From assembly GCF_001611795.1 (NCBI RefSeq), contig NZ_CP015098.1:4526001-4590000 (forward strand): DNA of 64,000 nt, given 5' to 3'. This document shows, in pieces, positions 52,701 to 60,871 of this stretch. The notes beneath the pieces were generated by a model. It was not told the origin of the DNA and ran no database searches. It saw only the letters and a program-made list of their open reading frames with translations. The position numbers and the translations under genes were made by a program. Position 1 is the stretch's first letter. Each line of letters starts with the position of its first letter. This DNA is from Streptomyces qaidamensis. Its GTDB lineage: Bacteria; Actinomycetota; Actinomycetes; Streptomycetales; Streptomycetaceae.

Positions 52701-53150
52701 TCAGGCGTTGGAGTCGACGCTGATGCCGTCGGTGTGGACGCGGGCGACGATGTCCGTGCCGTCCGGGGTGACCGCGAAGTCGTGGTAGGTCAGCGGGATC
52801 AGCGCTGCGTCCGTGCCCGCGGTGGTGTCGGGGTCGTAGGCGATGACCAACTTTCCGGTCGGTGTGCCGGTGGCGAGCGACCAGCTCAGGTCGTTCGCGT
52901 CGAAGCTGGCCGTGTTCGCGGTGTCGTTGACCGACACCACCACGCCGGTCAGCGCTACCCGGCCCATGCTGGTCTGCTCGTTGGCCGGGCCCGCGAGTAG
53001 CTCGGCCACGGTGTCGTAGTCCTGGAGGACGTCATCGGTCGGCAGCCCGGCCGCTTCCAGCGGGATGGCCACGAGCCCGTCGCTGGCGGCCGGGAGTCCG
53101 GCGTAGTGCAGGATCCGGCCCTTGGCGATGTTGGCGACCACATCGGCCAC
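52701..53150 (-). CDS. Phage structural protein, function unknown
   Basis: A 149-residue protein starting VADVVANIAKGRILHYAGLP, followed by a beta-rich body (TGVVVSVNDTANTASFDAND, GKLVIAYDPDTTAGTDAALI). The GTG at 53150 has GAGGAG nearby, and a longer frame start at 53210 runs through a hairpin and is rejected. Probably a capsid-associated protein by position. Confidence 0.75.
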   Translation of the reverse strand: MADVVANIAKGRILHYAGLPAASDGLVAIPLEAAGLPTDDVLQDYDTVAELLAGPANEQTSMGRVALTGVVVSVNDTANTASFDANDLSWSLATGTPTGKLVIAYDPDTTAGTDAALIPLTYHDFAVTPDGTDIVARVHTDGISVDSNA

Positions 53151-53175
53151 GGCGCTCCTCCTCGGTGTGAGCGCG

Positions 53176-53206
53176 CGAGGGAGGCCCGCCGCCCGGGCCT
53201 CCCTCG
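53176..53206 (-). terminator. Hairpin between head genes
   Basis: A 12-bp perfect stem (CGAGGGAGGCCC at 53176-53187 with its complement at 53195-53206), loop of 7. It may attenuate transcription between two head-gene groups. Confidence 0.65.
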
Positions 53207-53222
53207 TCACGGTGCGGATCGG

Positions 53223-53735
53223 CTACGCGGACGCGCCGATGATGTGGACGTCGTACGTCACTGACGTACCGGCGCCCGAGTTGGCGATCTTCAGCAGGTC
53301 GCCCGTGCCGGCCGTCACTGCGTAGCCGGTCGCGTCCGCCACCCCGGTGCCGACCGCGACGAACGCGCCCGGGCGCAGGGTGAGGGTGCTGGTCGCGCCG
53401 AGCAGGGTGGCCCACGCGTTCGAGGTGGCGTTGCCGACCACGACGTTGTTGGCGTTCGCGTCGGCCGCGGCGACGATGATCCCCTTGATCCGGGCAAAGG
53501 TGATCGTCGCGCCGAACGCGTCGACGAGCGAGCCCGCCAGGTCGAGGTCCTCGGTCGCCGAAGCGGCCAGGGTGCGCCGGTCGGAGAAGACGCGGTCGGC
53601 CTTGCCTGCGCCGGTGCCCGAGCCGAGCGACAGCTTCCGGCTGAGGCTGTGCGGGGCCCTGGCGGTGCCCAGGTCCAGTGCCGTCGTCAGCTCTGCGAAG
53701 GCGCTGACGGCGAGCAGCGTTCCGGAGAGTGGCAT
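53223..53735 (-). CDS. Phage structural protein, beta-rich
   Basis: A 170-residue protein (MPLSGTLLAVSAFAELTTAL, DLAGSLVDAFGATITFARIK, VVVGNATSNAWATLLGATST). Gly/Ala/Thr-rich, with no cysteine or histidine-rich sites. The pattern resembles decoration or trimeric spike-like virion proteins. Function not known. ATG at 53735, in the last base of the gene before it. Confidence 0.7.
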   Translation of the reverse strand: MPLSGTLLAVSAFAELTTALDLGTARAPHSLSRKLSLGSGTGAGKADRVFSDRRTLAASATEDLDLAGSLVDAFGATITFARIKGIIVAAADANANNVVVGNATSNAWATLLGATSTLTLRPGAFVAVGTGVADATGYAVTAGTGDLLKIANSGAGTSVTYDVHIIGASA

Positions 53736-54163
53736 CAGCTACCGCCCCCGTACCGCTCGACGAGCTGCTCCTTGGTCATGCCCTCGATGTCGGACTGCCG
53801 CTCCGGGTCGTCCTCCACCTTGCGGGCGTACTCCTGCCACTCCGCCTTCGAAGCACCCCTGGCCGGCACCTTGAGAACCGGGGCCGACTCGCCGTCCTCA
53901 ACGGGGGTCAGCTTCTGGCCGACAGCTGGCCCCTCCAGCGAGGGGTTCTCCTCCCGGAGTTCCTCGTTGGTCTTCGGCACGTCCGCCGACGGGTCGTGCA
54001 CGCCGGGCGCGGTGAGCGTCGGCCGGGACAGGACACCGTCGTTGACGATCTCTCCCTCCTCGCCCTCGCCAAGGATCTTCCAGTTGTCGAGGGAATCGAG
54101 TCGGGCCGAGCGCCCGTCAATCTTCACCCGGTCTCCGGTCCGCTGGTTGAAGTACGTGGTCAT
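53735..54163 (-). CDS. Phage head accessory protein
   Basis: A 142-residue hydrophilic protein. The N-terminus is MTTYFNQRTGDRVKIDGRSA. A disordered middle follows, then a C-terminal SAP-like helical motif (SDIEGMTKEQLVERYGG) that may touch nucleic acid. It lies between the capsid decoration-like gene and the structural protein above. Overlaps both by a few bases. Confidence 0.7.
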   Translation of the reverse strand: MTTYFNQRTGDRVKIDGRSARLDSLDNWKILGEGEEGEIVNDGVLSRPTLTAPGVHDPSADVPKTNEELREENPSLEGPAVGQKLTPVEDGESAPVLKVPARGASKAEWQEYARKVEDDPERQSDIEGMTKEQLVERYGGGS

Positions 54164-54546
54164 GACGCGGGCACCGCCGTCCTGAGGTCGACCTGAACGA
54201 GGATCTCGGTCGGCGATCCGGCCGGGGAGGCGGGGACCACCGAGAGGTTGTCTCCGGCCGCGCAGGACGCGTTCTGCACGGTGGTGTTCCCGGCCCATGC
54301 GTCGGTGCTGGTGGCCATCGGGGAGGCGAGGACGTCGGAGGCGCCCTTCTTCACCTGCACCGTGCCGCCGGTGCCGCCGGTGCGGTACGCGCGTACGGCG
54401 ATGATGCTGGCGGCGGCCGGGACCTTGAAGAGCTGGTAGGTGCCCGCGGTGCCGGAGGCGACGCGGACTTCCTTGCTGTAGGTGCGCGCAGTGGAGGTGT
54501 CGACCTCGCCGGCGCGCCCGTCCACGGTGTGGACCTTGTAGCCCAT
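54160..54546 (-). CDS. Capsid decoration-like protein
   Basis: A 128-residue beta-rich protein (MGYKVHTVDGRAGEVDTSTA, then YQLFKVPAAASIIAVRAYRT, and ASPAGSPTEILVQVDLRTAV). Size, composition and place right behind the coat gene suit a decoration protein. The family is not certain. Confidence 0.65.
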   Translation of the reverse strand: MGYKVHTVDGRAGEVDTSTARTYSKEVRVASGTAGTYQLFKVPAAASIIAVRAYRTGGTGGTVQVKKGASDVLASPMATSTDAWAGNTTVQNASCAAGDNLSVVPASPAGSPTEILVQVDLRTAVPAS

Positions 54547-54574
54547 GGGGCTGTCCTTCCTGTGGGGAGAGGAG

Positions 54575-54596
54575 GCCCGCCCGCGCGGGGGCGGGC
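54575..54596 (-). terminator. Hairpin behind the coat gene
   Basis: An 8-bp stem GCCCGCCC (54575-54582) with GGGCGGGC (54589-54596), 8 bases past the coat stop. Probably boosts coat mRNA stability or lowers downstream transcription. Confidence 0.55.
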
Positions 54597-54603
54597 GCGG
54601 GGA

Positions 54604-55554
54604 TCAGGCCGCGTCGGCGCCCTTGATGAGGACGGCACGGTTGGCGTCGAGGGTCTTCGTGCCGTACAGGCAGTCGATCGACACGACCATCTGCTTCTTG
54701 TCGATGTCGTAGTCGCGGATGATGCGCAGCGCGAACCCCTTGTAGTTCATGATCGCCGCGTCGAGGGCACCCTGGGGGAGCTCCAGCGGGCGGAACGCCA
54801 GGGCGAACGCGGTCCGGTGGAAGGCGACGTTGACCTCGGTGGTCGGCTGCCCGGAGGCGGGCGACCCGGCGGGCTGGCCGATGTTCTGCGTCCAGTACGG
54901 GTCGAAGCCGCTGACGCGGCCACCCATGGACGCCTCCAGCAGGCCCTCGGTGCTGCCGCGCTTGTCGGCCTGCCGCCACGTCTTCTCCGCCACCCAGCGG
55001 GCCTTCGTGGTCGGGCCAGCGATGACCGAGCGCTGCGCCGCCGGGACGTTCTTCAGGTCGAGGACGTTGCCGGCCTGGATGAGGACGCGGGAGTCCGACC
55101 AGGGGTAGTCGCCGTTGTAGCCGGCGTAGTCCTCGCCCGCGGCGTTCGGGGTGGCGTCGCCGACCTCCTGCACGATGTCGTCGCGCAGGGCGAGGATGTC
55201 GCGATCGATCTTCTGGGCGATGGCCTCCATGGCCGGGGTGAGGAGCTGCTCGTCGAAGTCCTGGATCTTCAGCGTCATGTCCTCGGTGGTGACCGCGAAG
55301 GAGACGTCGGCGAAGTGGTTCAGCGTCATGTTGACGCTGGTCTCCTGTGCCTCCTGCACCGTGATGCCCGCGGCGCGGTTGTACTCGTTCGCCGTGAACA
55401 TGGCGGGCTTGCGGATGGTGATCGCGTCGCCCTGCTTGCGGTTGAACTCCGCCTCGTAGTCGCGGTGCACGAGGCTCGCCGCGACGGTGGTCTCGTACAG
55501 GTTCGCGAGGGCCTGTCGCGCGATGACCTGCGCGGTCAGGAAGGTGTTGGCCAT
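54604..55554 (-). CDS. Major capsid protein (P22 coat-like)
   Basis: A 316-residue coat protein of the P22 gp5 type. Seen: MANTFLTAQVIARQALANLY at the start, VHRDYEAEFNRKQGDAITIR, then VEA-type region VQEAQETSVNMTLNHFADVS and FAVTTEDMTLKIQDFDEQLL. The C-terminal part holds FRPLELPQGALDAAIMNYKG. The fold is HK97-like with an added domain. No N-terminal delta domain is present, in line with a separate scaffold gene just before it. ATG at 55554. Confidence 0.92.
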   Translation of the reverse strand: MANTFLTAQVIARQALANLYETTVAASLVHRDYEAEFNRKQGDAITIRKPAMFTANEYNRAAGITVQEAQETSVNMTLNHFADVSFAVTTEDMTLKIQDFDEQLLTPAMEAIAQKIDRDILALRDDIVQEVGDATPNAAGEDYAGYNGDYPWSDSRVLIQAGNVLDLKNVPAAQRSVIAGPTTKARWVAEKTWRQADKRGSTEGLLEASMGGRVSGFDPYWTQNIGQPAGSPASGQPTTEVNVAFHRTAFALAFRPLELPQGALDAAIMNYKGFALRIIRDYDIDKKQMVVSIDCLYGTKTLDANRAVLIKGADAA

Positions 55555-55567
55555 GGGGTGTTACCTC

Positions 55568-56365
55568 CTATCCGGCTCGGCGCTTGCGGCGCGCGGCGCG
55601 GATTTCGTCGATGTCTTCCGGTTCGGAGGAGCTCCCGGCCCCGCCGTTGAAGTCGCTGCTCGTACGGTCCGGCGGCGGCGCCGCGGCCTTGAGCTTGGGG
55701 TTGTCGTCGACCGCCTTCTTGATGGCGGCGCTGACGGCCTTCGCGAATCCCTCGTCCTCGGGGTCGAGGCCCTTGATCGAGTTCAGGAACCCTCGCGAGT
55801 CGGTGAGCGCGTCCGGGTCGGCGCCGTACTTCGACGCACCCCGGTACACGGCCAGCTCGATCGCGGTCTCGCGGTGCGCGGTCGTGCGCCGCTCGATCTC
55901 CGCCTGGAGCTTCGCCGGGTCCGGCGCCTCGTCCTTCTCGTCCTGCACCAGGCCGAGCGCTTTGCCGATGTCCTGGACCAGTTCCTTCTTGGCCCTTTCG
56001 GCTGCCTCCTTGGCCCCGACGCGAGCCTTCGCGGCCTGGTCGCGGGCTTTCTCCAGTTCCTTGTCCCTGCGGGACGGGGTGCCGGCGGCGGCCTTCTTCG
56101 CGGGCGGCTTGGGCTTCGGCTTGGCGTCGCTGTCGTCCTTGGCTTCGTCGGCGCCGTCCTGGTCGTCGTCGCCGCTCTCGGCGTCGTCGTCCTGGTCGTC
56201 CTCGTCGGTACCGGTGTCGCCGTCATCGCTGTCGTCGCTGCCGGATTCGGAGTCGCCTCCGTCCCCGCCGTCGGCGTACAGCCACGGGTCGAAAGGGCCG
56301 GTGGCGTAGGGGTGGACCCAGCCAGCGCCTGCCAGGGCGCGGCGGGGAAGGGTTCGCTGCTGCAT
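55568..56365 (-). CDS. Capsid scaffolding protein
   Basis: A 265-residue protein with a very acidic Asp/Gly/Ser stretch near residues 35-80, a Lys/Pro/Ala linker, then a long charged helix (RRDKELEKARDQAAKARVG, AAERAKKELVQDIGKALGL). The end is a basic helix (DIDEIRAARRKRRAG), the usual coat-binding end of scaffolds. ATG at 56365 directly before the coat gene. Confidence 0.85.
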   Translation of the reverse strand: MQQRTLPRRALAGAGWVHPYATGPFDPWLYADGGDGGDSESGSDDSDDGDTGTDEDDQDDDAESGDDDQDGADEAKDDSDAKPKPKPPAKKAAAGTPSRRDKELEKARDQAAKARVGAKEAAERAKKELVQDIGKALGLVQDEKDEAPDPAKLQAEIERRTTAHRETAIELAVYRGASKYGADPDALTDSRGFLNSIKGLDPEDEGFAKAVSAAIKKAVDDNPKLKAAAPPPDRTSSDFNGGAGSSSEPEDIDEIRAARRKRRAG

Positions 56366-56393
56366 GTCGTGCACTCCCGGTGCGCGTAGAGGA

Positions 56394-56412
56394 GCCCCGC
56401 ACCCGGCGGGGC
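56394..56412. terminator. Small hairpin upstream of scaffold gene
   Basis: Stem GCCCCGC (56394-56400) with GCGGGGC (56406-56412), loop of 5, about 30 bases before the scaffold start. It could be a leader structure of the late head operon. Confidence 0.45.
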
Positions 56413-56471
56413 CGTACATCTGCCGGGCGCACCTGGCGACCCGGACGTCTCAGAGCCCGAATCCGGGCATG

Positions 56472-56498
56472 AAAAAGGGCCCGCACGAGGCGGGCCCT
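56472..56498 (-). terminator. Intrinsic terminator after the MuF gene set
   Basis: A 9-bp perfect stem AGGGCCCGC (56476-56484) with GCGGGCCCT (56490-56498), followed on the minus strand by TTTTTC. This is a strong terminator between the MuF module and the scaffold-coat module. Confidence 0.88.
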
Positions 56499-56514
56499 GC
56501 AAGGAGTGAGCGGT

Positions 56515-56799
56515 CTAGTAGACGACGCCCTGCTCGTCGCTGCTGGCCGACGGCGTCGGTACCCGCGGCGGCTCCCCAGTCACCTGCGGAGCAGGCACCA
56601 GACGCACCGCGGTCAGGTATGCAGCGACCTCGTCGTCCGGGCCTGTCGGTGTGTAGTACGGGCCGGTCGGCGTCAGCGGCTGCGCCCCATCCGCCAGGGC
56701 GATCATGTCGATGCGGGTCGTGTCATCGGCAGTCCACTGGCGCCCATCGTGAGCAACCCAGCGGCCCGCTTCGGTGCGCGACTCCACTCTCCAGGCCAT
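56515..56799 (-). CDS. Small protein directly behind the MuF-metalloprotease gene
   Basis: A 94-residue acidic protein (MAWRVESRTEAGRWVAHDGR, then QWTADDTTRIDMIALADG, and PDDEVAAYLTAVRLVPAPQ, ending in a Pro/Ser tail). It starts 12 bases after the MuF stop and is the last gene before a strong terminator. No family recognised. Its place fits an immunity partner if the MuF C-terminus is a toxin, or just a capsid accessory. That link is inference. Confidence 0.75.
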   Translation of the reverse strand: MAWRVESRTEAGRWVAHDGRQWTADDTTRIDMIALADGAQPLTPTGPYYTPTGPDDEVAAYLTAVRLVPAPQVTGEPPRVPTPSASSDEQGVVY

Positions 56800-56811
56800 G
56801 CCCTCAGCCTG

Positions 56812-59322
56812 TCACAGCAGGGCCAGGCAGCCAAGGACGAATTGCCGCAGCTCCAAGCCACCGAAGTTCCTGCCGGACCTGCCGAACAAGTCCTGCAGGC
56901 CCACCTGGAATGCCTCCGAGGACACCGATGCTGGATCCTCGGGCGCACCCCGCTCATAGGTCTTGCCCGTGTAAGCGTCCGCCCACTGATCTTCGTACGT
57001 CAGCTCACCCTGCCGATACGACGCTCCCGGATAGATCGCAGCCAACTGCCTGGGGAGCTCCAGCACACCATCCTTGGTGGCACGTCTGCGTACCAAGGTG
57101 TACTCCAGCTCGCGCAGGCCCGGCACGTACTGCTCCATGCGGTGCCCCAGCTCGTGCGTGGCGACCTCCGCCGCGTACGAGCTGAAAGCGCCGTTGTACC
57201 AGGCAGGAGCGGCCATATCGAGCGCGAAGAGGTCAGTGCCGTTCGGGCCCTGGCGAGCCCCGTAGTAGGCCCGGTCCGACCCCACCAGCGACATCGGCGA
57301 GTCCCGCATGCGGTCCAGCCACTGCTTGGGGAAGTGGTCGAGTGCTTCACCGAGCAGTTCCTGCCAGTCCTCACGCACCGCGGACGCGGACGGGCCACGT
57401 GCTGCGATGACGTCCGGGCCGGCAGCCTCGGCCTTCACCTTCCCGCCCAGCTTGCGTACGTCAGCCAGGAGCATGCGGATCGTCTCCGCTTCGCGTGCCG
57501 CCACCGCGATCTGAGCGCTGCGCAACGCGTCGGCGTCCGGCGGCTTGTTGCGAGAGATTCGCCGTACCTCCTCGCGCAGCTCGTTGAGTACCGAGTCCTG
57601 GAGGAACGCGTCGTGCAGGTCGTCCTGCAGAGCCTCTCCAACTTCCAACACGCGGTTCAGATGCTGCTCGTACGCCTCCGGCGGGAGCAGTGCCCCGGAC
57701 GGGTCCTTCTGGTACGTGTACTCGTAGCGAGGCGGTTCTGTCCGGCTCAGCCACGAGCTGTAGTTGCCAGGATCGCCGCGGAGGAATGCGTCCCTCTCCT
57801 CCGACATGGAGCGGATGCTGTTCTGGGTCATCCGGATGTTGCTGTCGATGCTCCGGGTAGCGTCTTCCAGCATCTGAGGGCGCTTCCACTTGGGCGTCCT
57901 CTTGCGCTTGAACTCGGCTTCCGTCTCAGCGACGATCTGCTCCCGCTCAGCCTCCTCCTTCTTCAGCTCTTCCCGGAACTCGGCGATGCGGATGTCGTAG
58001 CCGAGCTGCTCGGGAGCCACCTGCACACGCCGCGCGTTCTCCCACGCCTCGCGGTCCTTCGGCAGCACGCGCCGCACCTGCTCGATACGATCCCGGGTCG
58101 CATGCGACACGCTCGCCTGCGGCTCAGGCGGCGCGACCGGCTCCGGCTTGGCCTCCGGCTCGGGCGGCTTCGCGGGCTGCTGTTCGGCGAGCTCAGCGTG
58201 CTGCTGCGGCGAGGGCTCGGCGAGCTTCTCGCGGTGCGGCTTGCGGGGCATGCCGGACTCGTCCACCAGGTCGCGGATCCTGCTCTGGTACCCGCGCACC
58301 CGCGCGTTCGCTGCTTTCCGGGTGGCCTCGTCGAGGGCGGCCTCGCTGAGCCGCTTCCACTTACGGACCTGCCGCTCCAGGTAGCGCTGCTGCTGCGACT
58401 GCTCGTACGTGCCGCGCGCCGGGACCGGAGCGGGTTCTCGGGTCAGCCCGGGCAGGTACGCGCTGACGGTGTGGCGGCAGTTCGGGTGCATCAGGCCCGC
58501 GGCCCGAGCCTCCTCCAACGAGCCAGCGACCTTCACCTTGACCATGCGGCCGTCTTCGGTGGCGTGCTCCACCTCGATGGTGCGCGCCCCTGCTGCGCCT
58601 GACCGTACGAGGACCTTGCTCTCCCATCGGCGGCACAGCGGGCACTCCTCCGGCGCCCGAGACACAATCACCAGGTCGACGCCGGCCTCACCCAGCCGGT
58701 CAGTATGGGCGTCGACCGCGGCCCGGCCTACTGCGGAGCGGGTTGCCATTTCGATGTACGAAGGCAGGCTCCAGCCGCGGCCGGACCTGTCGACAAAGCC
58801 CGTGACGCCCCGGTTCGCGAAGTCGTCCAGCGCTGCCTGCGCTGCCTGCCTGCGCGTCTGCGCGCCGACGAGGGGAGCGGCGGAGGCACGGGCGATGACG
58901 TCGCGGTACGTGTCCTCGGACTGCCGCAGGATCCGAAGGTGAGTGGCGCGCGTGTCGTTGACGAGCGCAGCCGCCAGTCGGTCAATGGTCGCTGCGTTGG
59001 GGATGTCGTTTGCGACCACCTGCGTCACGCCGGCTGGCAGCGCGCCGAGCTCCGCCACCGCGGCCTGCTGGCCCCGCCGGTACGCCTCGGCGACAGCCTG
59101 GTGCACAGCCCCCGAGGAGTCCTGGGCCAGGGCGTCCACGACGGAGCGGATCCCTGCCTGAAGGTTGCCAAGTGAGGCGAGTTTCTGCTCCACCCAGGTC
59201 GGGGCGTCGATTCCCTCGGCCGCGGCCTGGCGGATCCGTCGGATGAGGACGGTCTCGACCTGCTCGTACAGAGCGGAGACAGTGGCGGCGAGATCCTCGG
59301 CCGTGGCCGGCGAGACGGGCAC
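56812..59322 (-). CDS. MuF minor head protein fused to a metalloprotease-like C-terminal domain
   Basis: An 836-residue protein. The N-terminal part (about 1-300) is the phage head morphogenesis domain of the MuF/SPP1 gp7 type, with EECPLCRRWESKVLVRSG near 225 and GLMHPNCRHTVSAYLPG near 275, the usual Cys/His end. A Pro/Glu-rich linker and coiled-coil follow (EELKKEEAEREQIVAETEAE near 445). The last 130 residues hold a zinc-metalloprotease signature HELGH at 723-727 in AAEVATHELGHRMEQYVPG, and a later Glu in SVSSEAFQVGLQDLFG (about 803) that could be the third ligand. GTG start with GGGGAGG upstream. MuF proteins with C-terminal toxin or enzyme domains are a known polymorphic family. Confidence 0.85.
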   Translation of the reverse strand: MPVSPATAEDLAATVSALYEQVETVLIRRIRQAAAEGIDAPTWVEQKLASLGNLQAGIRSVVDALAQDSSGAVHQAVAEAYRRGQQAAVAELGALPAGVTQVVANDIPNAATIDRLAAALVNDTRATHLRILRQSEDTYRDVIARASAAPLVGAQTRRQAAQAALDDFANRGVTGFVDRSGRGWSLPSYIEMATRSAVGRAAVDAHTDRLGEAGVDLVIVSRAPEECPLCRRWESKVLVRSGAAGARTIEVEHATEDGRMVKVKVAGSLEEARAAGLMHPNCRHTVSAYLPGLTREPAPVPARGTYEQSQQQRYLERQVRKWKRLSEAALDEATRKAANARVRGYQSRIRDLVDESGMPRKPHREKLAEPSPQQHAELAEQQPAKPPEPEAKPEPVAPPEPQASVSHATRDRIEQVRRVLPKDREAWENARRVQVAPEQLGYDIRIAEFREELKKEEAEREQIVAETEAEFKRKRTPKWKRPQMLEDATRSIDSNIRMTQNSIRSMSEERDAFLRGDPGNYSSWLSRTEPPRYEYTYQKDPSGALLPPEAYEQHLNRVLEVGEALQDDLHDAFLQDSVLNELREEVRRISRNKPPDADALRSAQIAVAAREAETIRMLLADVRKLGGKVKAEAAGPDVIAARGPSASAVREDWQELLGEALDHFPKQWLDRMRDSPMSLVGSDRAYYGARQGPNGTDLFALDMAAPAWYNGAFSSYAAEVATHELGHRMEQYVPGLRELEYTLVRRRATKDGVLELPRQLAAIYPGASYRQGELTYEDQWADAYTGKTYERGAPEDPASVSSEAFQVGLQDLFGRSGRNFGGLELRQFVLGCLALL

Positions 59323-59335
59323 CGACCCACCTCCC

Positions 59336-60853
59336 CTACGGCAGCGCCCCGGTCTGCATCGGGTCGGGCACCGCGGTGCCGGCCTCCTGCTGGATCTGGG
59401 CGACCTCGGCCTTGACCTGAGTGTCGTTCCACTCCGGGTGCTGCATGCGGACCAGCGTGTCCGTGGACGCGGCCTGGGCCCGCCGGAGTACGTCGGCGGT
59501 GTTCGCCAGGGACAGCGGGTCCTCCTGGACCGAGTCCTCGAACTCGATCGTCGGCGGCTGCGGCGTGACCCCGGAGCGGAACACCTCCTGATCGACGGCG
59601 AGCAGCGCGTGCACCGCGTCTGCGAGGCCGGCCCTCCAGCGGAGGATCTTCCGGCCACGCGTCGTCATCGACCTGCGCTCACGGGACTTGACCTCCGTCG
59701 CGGTCACCGCAGCGTCGCCTCCGAGGCCGAAGGTCTGCCCGCTGTAGCCGGCGGATCGGAGGATCTGGTTAACCAGGTCCTCCGCGGTCTCGCGGTGCTC
59801 CTGCACGCGGATGGCGAACTGGGCGACGGTGAGCTGCACGCCCTGGTCGCCACGTGCGAGCGCGTTGATGCCCGCGAAGGCCTCCTGATCTGGGTTCCAC
59901 GAGCTGCCGCGCCCGGGCCCGTTGGACTGAAGGTAGGCGTCCGGGACGACGATGCGGCCCTTGCCGAGGCGGATGTCCCGCATCCAGCTGGCGTAGGTCT
60001 CGTCGAGGCTGTCCATGAGCGGCTCGATGCCGTCGAGGTCGGAGCGGCCGAGGTCGGCCAGGTCGGCGTTGCAGCGCCAGCGGCGGCTGTTCTGGTTGGG
60101 GATGTACGAGACGTCCAGTCCCTTGTAGCCGGTGGCGAGCGCTCCCTCGTCGTTCACGGTGGCGGCGTACCCGGCGGTCGCCGGGTGGTCCTCCAGGGGC
60201 ACCGGGCGGCCGAGCTTGCCCTTCGTGCCCTGGTAGAGGCCGTGCAGGATGCGCTCGGGTTCGTGGCGCTCCAGGTGCCGCCAGACCTGCCCGTCCTCCT
60301 CGTGGACGACGCGCCAGAAGGTGACGGCGCTGAGCCGGTTCCAGGTGAACTCCGGGATGGCGCGGTCGGCGTGGGTGGCGTGGAGCCACGGACGATCGGC
60401 CACCGTCTTGTCGTACACCGGCCGCATGTAGATCCCGCCCAGGGCGGCGCCGACCTCGGCAGCGGTCTGCAGGGTGGCGAGCATGCCGTCATCGGTGAGC
60501 ATGTCGAGGCGCTTCTGCGTGGGGTCGCCCTCGACGGTGAGCTTCGGCGGTTCGGAGAACAGCAGGTCCGCGGAGCCGCCACAGATGTCGCCCGCGATGG
60601 GAACGTGGAGCTTGGTGCGCCGCTCGCCGGGGGCGGTGGGGGTGCCCCACCACCAGCGGGCGATCTTGCCGACGACGCCAGTCGAGAACTGGGCTGGTTT
60701 CGGGCTGATCCCGAAGCCTCCGTTGCCACCGCCGTAGAGGTCTTCGAGACGGTCCGGGTCGCCGCTCCACCAGGTGTCCCAGACGTTCATTGCGTCGAGG
60801 GCAGGCTTGAGGTGCGGCGGGGGCCACGGCACATTCCGCGTGGGCAGCGGCAT
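59336..60853 (-). CDS. Phage portal protein (SPP1 gp6-like)
   Basis: A 505-residue portal that forms the dodecameric DNA channel at one capsid vertex. N-terminal MPLPTRNVPWPPPHLKPALD and NVWDTWWSGDPDRLEDLYG; the wing and stem contain FSEPPKLTVEGDPTQKRLD and ILRSAGYSGQTFGLGGDAAV, TATEVKSRERRSMTTRGRKI, typical of SPP1-type portals. It lies 18 bases after terL with an RBS between, and is followed by MuF, the usual order. Confidence 0.92.
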   Translation of the reverse strand: MPLPTRNVPWPPPHLKPALDAMNVWDTWWSGDPDRLEDLYGGGNGGFGISPKPAQFSTGVVGKIARWWWGTPTAPGERRTKLHVPIAGDICGGSADLLFSEPPKLTVEGDPTQKRLDMLTDDGMLATLQTAAEVGAALGGIYMRPVYDKTVADRPWLHATHADRAIPEFTWNRLSAVTFWRVVHEEDGQVWRHLERHEPERILHGLYQGTKGKLGRPVPLEDHPATAGYAATVNDEGALATGYKGLDVSYIPNQNSRRWRCNADLADLGRSDLDGIEPLMDSLDETYASWMRDIRLGKGRIVVPDAYLQSNGPGRGSSWNPDQEAFAGINALARGDQGVQLTVAQFAIRVQEHRETAEDLVNQILRSAGYSGQTFGLGGDAAVTATEVKSRERRSMTTRGRKILRWRAGLADAVHALLAVDQEVFRSGVTPQPPTIEFEDSVQEDPLSLANTADVLRRAQAASTDTLVRMQHPEWNDTQVKAEVAQIQQEAGTAVPDPMQTGALP

Positions 60854-60871
60854 CGGGCACCTCCTCTTCGG

